Positions 1 to 5,680 of a stretch of 6,061 nt of DNA are shown piece by piece. Made by a program: the position numbers and the translations under genes. Numbering within the stretch: the stretch's first letter is position 1; each line of letters opens with the position of its first letter. A model generated the notes under the pieces. The model was not told where the DNA came from, did not search any database, and saw only the letters and a list, made by a program, of their open reading frames with translations. Source of the DNA: Bacteroidetes bacterium 4572_112 (GTDB lineage Bacteria; Bacteroidota; Bacteroidia; Bacteroidales; UBA1556); the NCBI GenBank assembly GCA_002254285.1, contig NIUZ01000178.1, positions 1 to 6,061 of the forward strand. Direction: 5' to 3'.

Positions 1-1935
1 CCTAATATGTACAAAATGTCGGGAGAATTACTTCCTGGTGTTTTTCACGTTAGTGCACGAAGCATCGCTGCTCAAGCACTTTCTATATTTGGTGACCATA
101 GTGATGTTATGAGTGTACGCCAAGCTGGTTTTGCTATGCTAGCAACTGGTAGCGCACAAGAAATCATGGATATCGCTGGTATTGCTCACCTTGCCGCAAT
201 TAAAACACGTATTCCTTTCTTACACTTTTTTGATGGATTCCGTACTTCTCACGAAATTCAGAAAGTAGAAGCAATGGATCAAGACGAAATGGCTAAGTTA
301 CTAGATTACGATGCTATTCAGCGTTTTCGCGACAATGCTCTTAATCCAGAAAAGCCAGTAACTAGAGGTACAGCTCAAAACCCTGATATTTATTTCCAGG
401 CTCGTGAGGCTGCAAATAATTTCTATGATGAAATTCCTGATTTAGTTGAGGAGTATATGGTAGAAATCAAGAAAATAACTGGTCGTGAGTATCACCCATT
501 TACATATTATGGTCACCCTGAAGCTACCGATATTACTGTAGCAATGGGTTCTATAAACGAAACAATCAAAGAAACTATTGATTATGAAATGAAAAATGGT
601 AAAAAGATTGGTGTTATCACTTGTCACCTTTACCGTCCATTTTCTAAGAAATATTTCATGAAAGTATTCCCTAAGACTGTTAAGCGCATTGCTGTTCTTG
701 ACCGTACTAAGGAAATTGGAGCCAATGGCGAGCCAATGTATCTTGACGTAAGAGATTTATTCTATGGTCAGGAGAATGCTCCTATGATTATTGGAGGTCG
801 TTATGGTCTTTCTTCTAAAGACACTACCCCATCAATGATGCAATCAGTATATAATAACCTAGCTTCAGAAAACCCTATCAACGGATTTACTGTAGGTATT
901 ATTGATGATGTATCTTTCAAATCGCTTCCTTTATTGCCAGAAATTAACTGCGCTAAAGAAAGTACAATCGAAGCTAAATTTTATGGTTTAGGTGCTGATG
1001 GTACTGTTGGAGCTAACAAAAACTCTATTAAAATTATTGGAGAAAATACTGATATGTATTGCCAAGCATACTTCTCTTACGATAGTAAGAAGTCTGGTGG
1101 TTTTACAAACTCTCACCTACGTTTTGGTGATGAGCCTATCACATCTCCTTATTTGGTAAATAACCCTGACTTTGTTGCTTGTCACGTTCCTGCTTACTTA
1201 ACTAAGTACGAAATGTTGGAAGGTTTAAAAGACGGTGGTACTTTCCTTTTAAATAGTATTTACGACGAAGCTAAAACTATTGAAGTTTTGCCTAATTATT
1301 TTAAACAATATATGGCAGAACATAATATCAACTTCTACATAATTAATGGTACTAAACTAGCTGCAGAAATTGGACTAGGTAACCGTACTAATACTATTAT
1401 GCAGTCTGCTTTCTTTAAGTTAGCTGATATTATTCCTTACGACCAAGCAAAAGAGGAAATGAAGAAATTCATTGTTAAATCTTATGGTAAAAAAGGTGAG
1501 AAGATTGTTAACATGAACTATAAGGCAGTTGATGCTGGAGAAGATGTTATCAAGGTAGAAGTTCCTGCTGAGTGGGCTAATTTAGAAGTTACTTCTATTG
1601 TTCCTAAGCAAAAAATTACTCCTACTGATTTCGTTAAGAATGTAGCTCAAGTAATTGATGCTCAGAAAGGAGATACTCTTCCTGTTTCTACTTTTATAGG
1701 AATGGAAGATGGTACTATCCCTAATGGTACTACTGCTTTTGAAAAGCGTGGTATTGCTGTAGACGTTCCAGAATGGCAAGCTGATAATTGTATTCAGTGT
1801 AACCAATGTTCTTATGTATGTCCTCACGCTGCTATTCGTCCTTTCTTAATGGATGAAGAAGATGTGAAGAATGCTCCAGAAGGAACAGAAACTATTACAG
1901 GAAAAGGTCCTATTAAAGAATACGAATTCCGTTAA
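1..1935 (+). CDS. nifJ: Pyruvate:ferredoxin (flavodoxin) oxidoreductase, N-terminal and middle part; 5'-truncated by the window and cut short by a frame break
   Basis: PFOR oxidises pyruvate with CoA to acetyl-CoA and CO2 and passes two electrons to ferredoxin or flavodoxin in the cytoplasm of anaerobes. The frame is open from base 1 (PNMYKMSGELLPGVFHVSAR), a family stretch found about 100 residues into the protein, so the ATG at 7 is internal and the true start lies upstream. Visible landmarks, numbered from the first codon: HFFDGFRTSHEIQKVE near residues 76-91 (end of domain I); the central domains through YHPFTYYGHPEATD and LDRTKEIGANGEP; the gamma-type domain with KKSGGFTNSHLRFGD; and an intact ferredoxin-like motif C597-x2-C600-x2-C603-x3-C607-P (codons 1789-1824). 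The product should continue into a second [4Fe-4S] motif and the TPP domain, but frame 1 ends in TAA at 1933-1935 after KEYEFR. The rest is in frame 2 downstream. Codon choice (GGT, GCT, CGT) looks like that of a highly expressed gene. Identity is very secure; whether the gene works is not. Confidence 0.93.
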   Translation, partial: PNMYKMSGELLPGVFHVSARSIAAQALSIFGDHSDVMSVRQAGFAMLATGSAQEIMDIAGIAHLAAIKTRIPFLHFFDGFRTSHEIQKVEAMDQDEMAKLLDYDAIQRFRDNALNPEKPVTRGTAQNPDIYFQAREAANNFYDEIPDLVEEYMVEIKKITGREYHPFTYYGHPEATDITVAMGSINETIKETIDYEMKNGKKIGVITCHLYRPFSKKYFMKVFPKTVKRIAVLDRTKEIGANGEPMYLDVRDLFYGQENAPMIIGGRYGLSSKDTTPSMMQSVYNNLASENPINGFTVGIIDDVSFKSLPLLPEINCAKESTIEAKFYGLGADGTVGANKNSIKIIGENTDMYCQAYFSYDSKKSGGFTNSHLRFGDEPITSPYLVNNPDFVACHVPAYLTKYEMLEGLKDGGTFLLNSIYDEAKTIEVLPNYFKQYMAEHNINFYIINGTKLAAEIGLGNRTNTIMQSAFFKLADIIPYDQAKEEMKKFIVKSYGKKGEKIVNMNYKAVDAGEDVIKVEVPAEWANLEVTSIVPKQKITPTDFVKNVAQVIDAQKGDTLPVSTFIGMEDGTIPNGTTAFEKRGIAVDVPEWQADNCIQCNQCSYVCPHAAIRPFLMDEEDVKNAPEGTETITGKGPIKEYEFR

Positions 1936-1954
1936 GGAGAAATCACTAATCATG
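1928..1954 (+). other. Frame-breaking deletion junction in the PFOR gene; second [4Fe-4S] motif missing
   Basis: Frame 1 reads EYEFR and then TAA (1933-1935). Frame 2 resumes at 1934 with AAG GAG AAA (KEK). In known PFORs these two points are separated by roughly 20 residues of the form IQVSPLDCTGCGNCADVCPA. No trace of that segment is present in any frame, because only one base (T1933) separates the two homologous edges. The simplest reading is a deletion of about 59 nt (20 codons less one base), which also shifts frame. The estimated length rests on remembered family spacing, so a few bases either way are possible. An assembly or sequencing artefact gives the same picture. Confidence 0.75.
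1934..1939 (+). promoter_or_regulatory. Shine-Dalgarno-like AAGGAG before ATG 1952
   Basis: AAGGAG lies 12 nt before ATG 1952 and overlaps the TAA that ends the upstream PFOR frame, so it could permit re-initiation. However, these bases also encode K-E of the conserved KEK segment after the missing motif, so the resemblance may be accidental. Bacteroidota rely little on Shine-Dalgarno pairing, which further weakens the call. Confidence 0.3.
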
Positions 1955-3196
1955 AAGGATGCTACTACTCAGTTCGACGAAATTGATCGTTGGAACTATA
2001 TGGATAATGAAGTTGGATATAAAGAGAATGTTGTTGACAAAATGAAAAATGTTAAGAACTCTCAGTTTGCTCAACCATTATTCGAATTCTCTGGTGCTTG
2101 TGCTGGTTGTGGTGAAACTCCATATATCAAAGCTGCTACTCAATTATTTGGAGAGCGTATGATCATTGCTAACGCAACAGGTTGTTCTTCAATTTATGGT
2201 GGTTCGGCTCCTTCTACTCCTTATTGTACTCACGACGATAGTGGTGCTGGTCCAGCTTGGGCTAACTCATTATTTGAGGATAATGCTGAATATGGTTACG
2301 GTATGGCTGTAGCTATTAAGAAGATTCGCTCTAACATGGAAGACATGATGAAGGACGGAATGGAAAGCGGTGAGTTTACTGGCGAAATGGCTGATGCTAT
2401 GAATGCTTGGATTGCAGGTAAAGATAAGGTTGTTTCTTCTGAAGAGGCTACTGCTGTACTTCGCCCAATGCTTGAAAAAGCTGAAAGCAAAGTTGGTAAA
2501 GAGCTTAATAAACTTTCTCATTACTTAATCAAGAAGTCATTCTGGATTATTGGTGGTGATGGCTGGGCTTATGATATTGGTTTCGGTGGATTAGATCACG
2601 TTATCTCTACTGGCGAGGATGTAAATATTCTTGTACTAGATACAGAGGTTTATTCTAATACTGGTGGACAAGCTTCAAAAGCGACTCCTGTAGGAGCTGT
2701 TGCTAAATTTGCTGCTAGTGGAATGAAAACTCGTAAGAAATCTCTTTCTGCAATGGCAATGACTTATGGTTATGTTTATGTAGCTCAGATTTCAATGGGT
2801 GCTTCTCAAGCTCAAACTTTCAAAGTATTGAAAGAGGCTGAGGCATATCCAGGACCATCAGTAATTATTGCTTACTCTCCTTGTATTGCTCACGGTATCA
2901 AAACTGGTATGAAGAGCGCTGAAGAGGAAGAGAAGTTTGCAGTAACTTCAGGATACTGGCAATTGACTCGCTTCAATCCTGAATTGGAGAAAGAAGGCAA
3001 GAATCCATTTACTCTTGACTCTAAAGAGCCAGATTGGAGTACTTTCCACGACTTTATTTATAATGAGGTTCGTTATACTTCACTTCAGAAAGGTTTCCCT
3101 GAGGAAGCTGAGCGTTTATCACACATCGCTGTTGATGATGCTAAATGGAGATATAATCAATTCCGTCGTATGGCTGAAATGGATTTTTCGAAATAG
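1952..3196 (+). CDS. nifJ: Pyruvate:ferredoxin oxidoreductase, C-terminal TPP-binding part (separate frame)
   Basis: This is the C-terminal third of PFOR, about 414 residues counted from ATG 1952. It contains FSGACAGCGETPY with C50 and C53, C78 in ATGCSS, and C311 in SPCIAHG; these match the four ligands of the proximal [4Fe-4S] cluster. The TPP/Mg motif runs from GDGW (202-205) to NTGGQ (236-240). It ends with a normal PFOR C-terminus at TAG 3194-3196. Family-like sequence begins before the ATG: codons 1934-1951 read KEKSLI and continue MKDATTQ, matching the family pattern KEKALVMKPLETQ that follows the second CxxCxxCxxxCP motif. ATG 1952 is therefore an internal Met of PFOR, usable as a start only because an AAGGAG stands before it. 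A longer frame-2 reading back to ATG 1871 overlaps the upstream part and is out-of-frame shadow. The natural reading is one gene with a frame break; two separately translated subunits are an alternative. Confidence 0.9.
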   Translation: MKDATTQFDEIDRWNYMDNEVGYKENVVDKMKNVKNSQFAQPLFEFSGACAGCGETPYIKAATQLFGERMIIANATGCSSIYGGSAPSTPYCTHDDSGAGPAWANSLFEDNAEYGYGMAVAIKKIRSNMEDMMKDGMESGEFTGEMADAMNAWIAGKDKVVSSEEATAVLRPMLEKAESKVGKELNKLSHYLIKKSFWIIGGDGWAYDIGFGGLDHVISTGEDVNILVLDTEVYSNTGGQASKATPVGAVAKFAASGMKTRKKSLSAMAMTYGYVYVAQISMGASQAQTFKVLKEAEAYPGPSVIIAYSPCIAHGIKTGMKSAEEEEKFAVTSGYWQLTRFNPELEKEGKNPFTLDSKEPDWSTFHDFIYNEVRYTSLQKGFPEEAERLSHIAVDDAKWRYNQFRRMAEMDFSK

Positions 3197-3217
3197 AAAT
3201 ATTTTAGATAAATATAT

Positions 3218-3255
3218 AAAGGGTGATTCTCGTATGAGAATCACCCTTTTTTTTT
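3218..3255 (+). terminator. Intrinsic terminator of the PFOR gene
   Basis: GGGTGATTCTC (3221-3231), loop GTAT (3232-3235), then the perfect complement GAGAATCACCC (3236-3246). Flanking AAA/TTT extends the stem to 14 bp, and a run of nine T follows (3247-3255). It sits 21 nt after the PFOR stop, so PFOR ends its transcription unit here and the helicase needs its own promoter. Confidence 0.93.
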
Positions 3256-3337
3256 GTGTTAAAAAATGAGGATGATACCCTATTTTAAAGGTGAATATTT
3301 TCGAAATTTGCGTCTAAATTCATTCTCAAAAAAAGAC

Positions 3338-3345
3338 TATATTTG
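3338..3345 (+). promoter_or_regulatory. Bacteroidota-type -7 element TATATTTG, directly before the helicase start codon
   Basis: TATATTTG fits the TAnnTTTG consensus of the primary sigma factor of Bacteroidota and lies between the PFOR terminator and the helicase ATG at 3350. No TTTG -33 element stands at the usual ~19-21 nt spacing; the nearest TTTG (3307-3310) is 27 nt away. If used, transcription would begin at about the ATG itself, giving a leaderless or nearly leaderless mRNA. Confidence 0.45.
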
Positions 3346-3349
3346 CTAA

Positions 3350-5134
3350 ATGACATTTGACGATTTTAAATTTAATGAAGGCATAAATGATGCCCTTTTT
3401 TATACAGGATTCAAAAATCCTACACCGATACAAGAACAAGCTATCCCTAAGATAATTGAGGGACACGATTTGCTTGCCACAGCACAAACAGGAACTGGCA
3501 AAACTGCCGCATTTATGCTTCCTGTGCTTAATAAAATTGCTAATAATCCTTCGCATAAGATCAACACATTAGTGGTTGTTCCTACTCGCGAACTTGCTTT
3601 GCAAATTGATCAGGAAATACAAGCCTTTTCATATTATGCTGATGCATCAAGCATTGCCATTTATGGTGGTGGTGATGGCAATGATTTTAACGAACAACGA
3701 AATGCCATTATGAATGGCGTAAATATAATTGTAGCAACACCCGGAAAACTTATCTCCCACCTTAATATGGGTTATGTGGACTTAAGTAATCTAGAGCATT
3801 TTATCCTCGACGAGGCCGACCGCATGCTAGATATGGGTTTTATGGAAGACCTCGGTAAGATAATCAAACATCTACCAGAGAAGCGCCAAAATCTTATGTT
3901 TAGCGCAACCATGCCTCCAGAGATTAATAAGCTTGCTGCAAAAATGCTTCATAATCATTTTGAGATTAAAATAGCAATTTCTAAGCCTGCAGCAGGTGTT
4001 AAGCAAGCAAAGTATGAGGTTTATAGCAATCAAAAGATTCCTGTAATTCTTGATATAATAAAAAAACGCCCAGACTATAATAGTATTCTAATTTTCACTT
4101 CCACAAAAAAGATGGTTTCGGAAGTTAGTAATGCATTAAAACGCGAAAAAGTACAAGCAAAGGCTATATCCTCTGACTTTGATCAGAAAGAGCGTGAATC
4201 GGTACTTCTTTCTTTTAGAAGCAAGAAAACAAAGGTTCTTGTTGCTACCGATGTTCTTAGCCGTGGTATCGATATCAAGGACATCAATCTAGTTATAAAC
4301 TACGATGTGCCTAATGATGCTGAGGATTATGTACACCGTATTGGTCGTACTGCTCGTGCTGAAACCAAGGGCGAGGCTATCACTCTTGTAAATAAAGACG
4401 ATGAGTATAAGATGGTGCGCATCGAAAGACTTATTGAGCGCAAGGTAGATATGATTGAGCTTGATAAAGAATTTGGTGAGAAGCCGAATTTTAAAACTGA
4501 TGGCAAGAAGGAAAAAGGACGCTTTAGCAAGGATAAAGGACGAGGATCCTTCGGTAAAAACTCAGGAGAAAAAGGAAAAAGAAAGCCTGCCGCAGGAAAA
4601 AGATCCTTAGATAAAGACTCGGGGGAAAAAAGGATAGTTAAAAAAGCAAACTATAAACCCAAAGAAAATCGTAATAAGCCAAAAGATACTGAAAATAAGG
4701 ATAAAGGACAAGTAGTAGGATCCGGCGATAAAAGCACAGGAGGAGAAGTAAAAAGGATAGTTAAAAAATCTAATTATAAGCCTAAAGGCAACCGTAACAA
4801 ACCACGTAATAATAAGCCAAAGGATACTGAGATTAAGGATAAAGTACAAGAACAAGGAAAAAAGAAGGTTGAGAATAAAGTCAAGCCTAATAATAAGAAT
4901 AGTAATAAGCCTCGTAAGAAAAGACCTGTAAATAAGGAGAAAGGACAAGGATCCTTCGATAAAAACTCAGGAGGACAAGGAAAAAGGAAGCCTTCGGCAG
5001 GACAAGGACAAGGACAAGGACAAGGACAAGGACAAGGTAATACTTCGGATAAAGAAACCTCCTTCGCTAAAGCTTCGGAGGTTAAGAAGAAAAAGAAGTC
5101 TATTTTTGATATTTTTAGGAGAAAGAAGAATTAG
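3350..5134 (+). CDS. DEAD-box ATP-dependent RNA helicase with a long basic repeat-containing C-terminal tail
   Basis: ATP-dependent RNA unwinding or remodelling, as for RhlE/DeaD/CsdA-type enzymes in ribosome assembly, RNA decay or cold adaptation; the exact subgroup cannot be fixed by eye. All core motifs are present: Q motif (F21, PTPIQEQ 24-30), Walker A AQTGTGKT (45-52), PTRELALQ (78-85), TPGKL (130-134), DEAD (154-157), SAT (185-187), LIFTSTK (247-253), ATDVLSRGID (299-308), HRIGRTAR (329-336). The RecA-like core ends near residue 375. Residues ~380-594 form a low-complexity, strongly basic tail (K, R, N, G, Q, S) with internal repeats, a GQ run at 551-562 and a KKKKKSIFDIFRRKK end; such tails usually bind RNA and are disordered. 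The start at 3350 is supported because MTFDDFKF leads straight into the Q motif and the next Met lies inside the core. The gene is monocistronic or shared with the small ORF 27 nt downstream. Confidence 0.95.
   Translation: MTFDDFKFNEGINDALFYTGFKNPTPIQEQAIPKIIEGHDLLATAQTGTGKTAAFMLPVLNKIANNPSHKINTLVVVPTRELALQIDQEIQAFSYYADASSIAIYGGGDGNDFNEQRNAIMNGVNIIVATPGKLISHLNMGYVDLSNLEHFILDEADRMLDMGFMEDLGKIIKHLPEKRQNLMFSATMPPEINKLAAKMLHNHFEIKIAISKPAAGVKQAKYEVYSNQKIPVILDIIKKRPDYNSILIFTSTKKMVSEVSNALKREKVQAKAISSDFDQKERESVLLSFRSKKTKVLVATDVLSRGIDIKDINLVINYDVPNDAEDYVHRIGRTARAETKGEAITLVNKDDEYKMVRIERLIERKVDMIELDKEFGEKPNFKTDGKKEKGRFSKDKGRGSFGKNSGEKGKRKPAAGKRSLDKDSGEKRIVKKANYKPKENRNKPKDTENKDKGQVVGSGDKSTGGEVKRIVKKSNYKPKGNRNKPRNNKPKDTEIKDKVQEQGKKKVENKVKPNNKNSNKPRKKRPVNKEKGQGSFDKNSGGQGKRKPSAGQGQGQGQGQGQGNTSDKETSFAKASEVKKKKKSIFDIFRRKKN
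4544..4597 (+). repeat. Direct repeat R1, copy a (partner at 4949-5002)
   Basis: 54-nt unit beginning GGATCCTTCGGTAAAAACTC inside the helicase tail. By hand alignment it matches 4949-5002 at 48 of 54 positions without gaps. Both copies are read in the same frame and encode GSF(G/D)KNSG..GKRKP(A/S)AG, so the repeat has been kept as protein sequence. Confidence 0.85.
4627..4712 (+). repeat. Direct repeat R2, copy a (partner at 4751-4850)
   Basis: Unit beginning AAAAGGATAGTTAAAAAA and encoding RIVKKANYKPKENRNKPKDT, then NKDKGQ. It matches 4751-4850 closely except for a short in-frame insertion in the partner. Together with R1 it shows that the tail grew by segmental duplication. Confidence 0.8.
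4751..4850 (+). repeat. Direct repeat R2, copy b (partner at 4627-4712)
   Basis: Second R2 unit, encoding RIVKKSNYKPKGNRNKP, then an inserted RNNKP, then KDTEIKDKVQ. The insertion preserves frame, and most differences from copy a are third-position or conservative changes. Confidence 0.8.
4949..5002 (+). repeat. Direct repeat R1, copy b (partner at 4544-4597)
   Basis: Second copy of the 54-nt R1 unit, in frame in the helicase tail (residues ~534-551). It runs directly into the GGACAA array: its last GGA is the first GGA of the array. Confidence 0.85.
5000..5035 (+). repeat. Hexanucleotide tandem array (GGACAA)x6 encoding Gly-Gln repeats
   Basis: Six perfect GGACAA units in frame with the helicase give GQ x6 (residues 551-562). 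The unit is a multiple of three, so slippage would change tail length without shifting frame. Perfect identity of the units suggests recent expansion. Confidence 0.95.
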
Positions 5135-5161
5135 TAAATGATATTAAAATTATATATTTAA

Positions 5162-5428
5162 GTGAAAAGAAAAACAGTTACAATTACAATAGTATTGACT
5201 GTAATAGCGATAATAGCTATTGTCTTTTCACTTAAATTCAATAGGTTACTCAAAATTGATGAATGCCTCGACAAAGGGGGTAGTTGGAATTATGAAAGAA
5301 ATGATTGTCAATATGCAGATTCATTTCATCTGACTAAGAAAACATTAATTGAAAGGGATAGTATTGAAACTAAGGTTAATGGAAAGAACCATAATTATAA
5401 TAAAAAGCCTGTAAATAAGGAAAAATAA
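5162..5428 (+). CDS. Small single-pass membrane protein with a Cys pair, function unknown
   Basis: An 88-residue protein starting at GTG 5162, the first possible start after an in-frame TAA at 5159-5161. MKRK is followed by a hydrophobic segment at residues ~5-24 (TVTITIVLTVIAIIAIVFSL), predicting an inner-membrane anchor with the basic N-terminus inside and the rest outside. CLDKGGSWNYERNDC (C35 and C49) could form a disulphide; CLD-GG-W-type motifs occur in other small uncharacterised bacterial envelope proteins, but I cannot assign a function. The last third is hydrophilic and ends NKKPVNKEK, matching RPVNKEK in the helicase tail at DNA level too, so its 3' end is derived from or shared with that repeat. 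No Shine-Dalgarno is seen. The 27-nt gap after the helicase allows co-transcription. The GTG start is the least certain part. Confidence 0.6.
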   Translation: MKRKTVTITIVLTVIAIIAIVFSLKFNRLLKIDECLDKGGSWNYERNDCQYADSFHLTKKTLIERDSIETKVNGKNHNYNKKPVNKEK

Positions 5429-5544
5429 TCCTGATGGTAATTGGGAGAAGGAAGGTTGAGGTTGAGGTTGAGGTTGAGGTTGAGGTTGAGGTTGAGAAGA
5501 AAAAAGAATTTTTTTTTGATATTTTAGGAGGAAGATAAAATTAG
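5402..5544 (+). pseudogene. Decayed second copy of the helicase tail end
   Basis: At 5406-5425, AGCCTGTAAATAAGGAAAAA matches the helicase segment around 4923-4942 with few changes; ATCCTGATGGTAA then resembles ATCCTTCGGTAA of repeat R1. After a hexamer array, 5488-5544 aligns with the last codons of the helicase (5078-5134) with only scattered changes and one missing base. It could still be read as a 34-residue peptide from ATG 5434 to TAA 5536-5538: MVIGRRK, seven VE, then KKKEFFFDILGGR. That is comparable to the helicase end EVKKKKKSIFDIFRRKKN until the missing base shifts the frame. The order (PVNKEK, hexamer array, lysine run, FDI) is the same in both copies, so a remnant of a duplication is more likely than an independent gene. 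Confidence 0.65.
5454..5495 (+). repeat. Hexanucleotide tandem array (GGTTGA)x7
   Basis: Seven perfect GGTTGA units. In the frame of the 34-residue remnant they read as Val-Glu repeats; in another frame each unit would contain TGA. GAAGGTTGAG also occurs once at 4864-4873 in the helicase tail, a plausible seed for this expansion. The unit differs from the GGACAA array upstream although both occupy the equivalent place in the duplicated segment. Confidence 0.95.
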
Positions 5545-5680
5545 AGACTGAAACTATTAGAGATTGTTACTTATTAATTCGTTTTATGCTACTTTAATTC
5601 TTCTAATAATTATTATAATAGCTTATAAATTATGAAATAATTATTGTACTTTTACAGTATAAAACTATAAAAAAACATGA
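5545..5680. other. AT-rich spacer before the ATPase gene; no gene seen
   Basis: Very AT-rich (about 15% GC in 5581-5640 by hand count) with no supported ORF and no convincing hairpin terminator. TACTTTTA at 5647-5654 fits TAnnTTTG in seven of eight positions and could be a weak -7 element for the following gene, but no TTTG -33 partner is visible. A run of seven A (5669-5675) sits just before ATG 5677. Confidence 0.4.

Noticed and set aside
442..627. Minus-strand ORFs inside PFOR (also 1582-1827, 2270-2521, 2296-2490)
   Set aside because: All lie opposite conserved PFOR coding sequence and show no domain or start signal of their own.
1871..1951. Upstream extension of the PFOR C-terminal frame to ATG 1871
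   Set aside because: Only KEKSLI (from 1934) resembles PFOR. Bases 1871-1933 are already coding in frame 1 with good family similarity, so the lysine-rich frame-2 reading is a shadow.
3015..3269. 84-residue + strand ORF spanning the PFOR end and the terminator
   Set aside because: It runs out of frame through conserved PFOR sequence and through the terminator stem, and has no recognisable protein features.
3298..3307. TTTTCGAAAT repeated at 3185-3194 and 3298-3307 as an operator pair
   Set aside because: One copy is inside the last codons of PFOR and the match is only 10 nt in AT-rich sequence, so chance is adequate.
4607..4948. 113-residue minus-strand ORF that looks hydrophobic and membrane-like
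   Set aside because: It is the antisense of the lysine/asparagine-rich helicase tail repeats; AAG/AAA/AAT codons read backwards give L, F and I. The + strand coding is clear.
5454..5495. Tandem GGTTGA array as a CRISPR or a telomere-like element
   Set aside because: The units are 6 nt with no spacers, and the array lies within a recognisable copy of the helicase tail. It is a simple slippage-type array.
5600..5646. AT-rich self-complementary stretches (AATAATTATT, twice) as a terminator or origin
   Set aside because: The motif is its own reverse complement by low complexity, with no GC-rich stem or T-run and no DnaA-type boxes.
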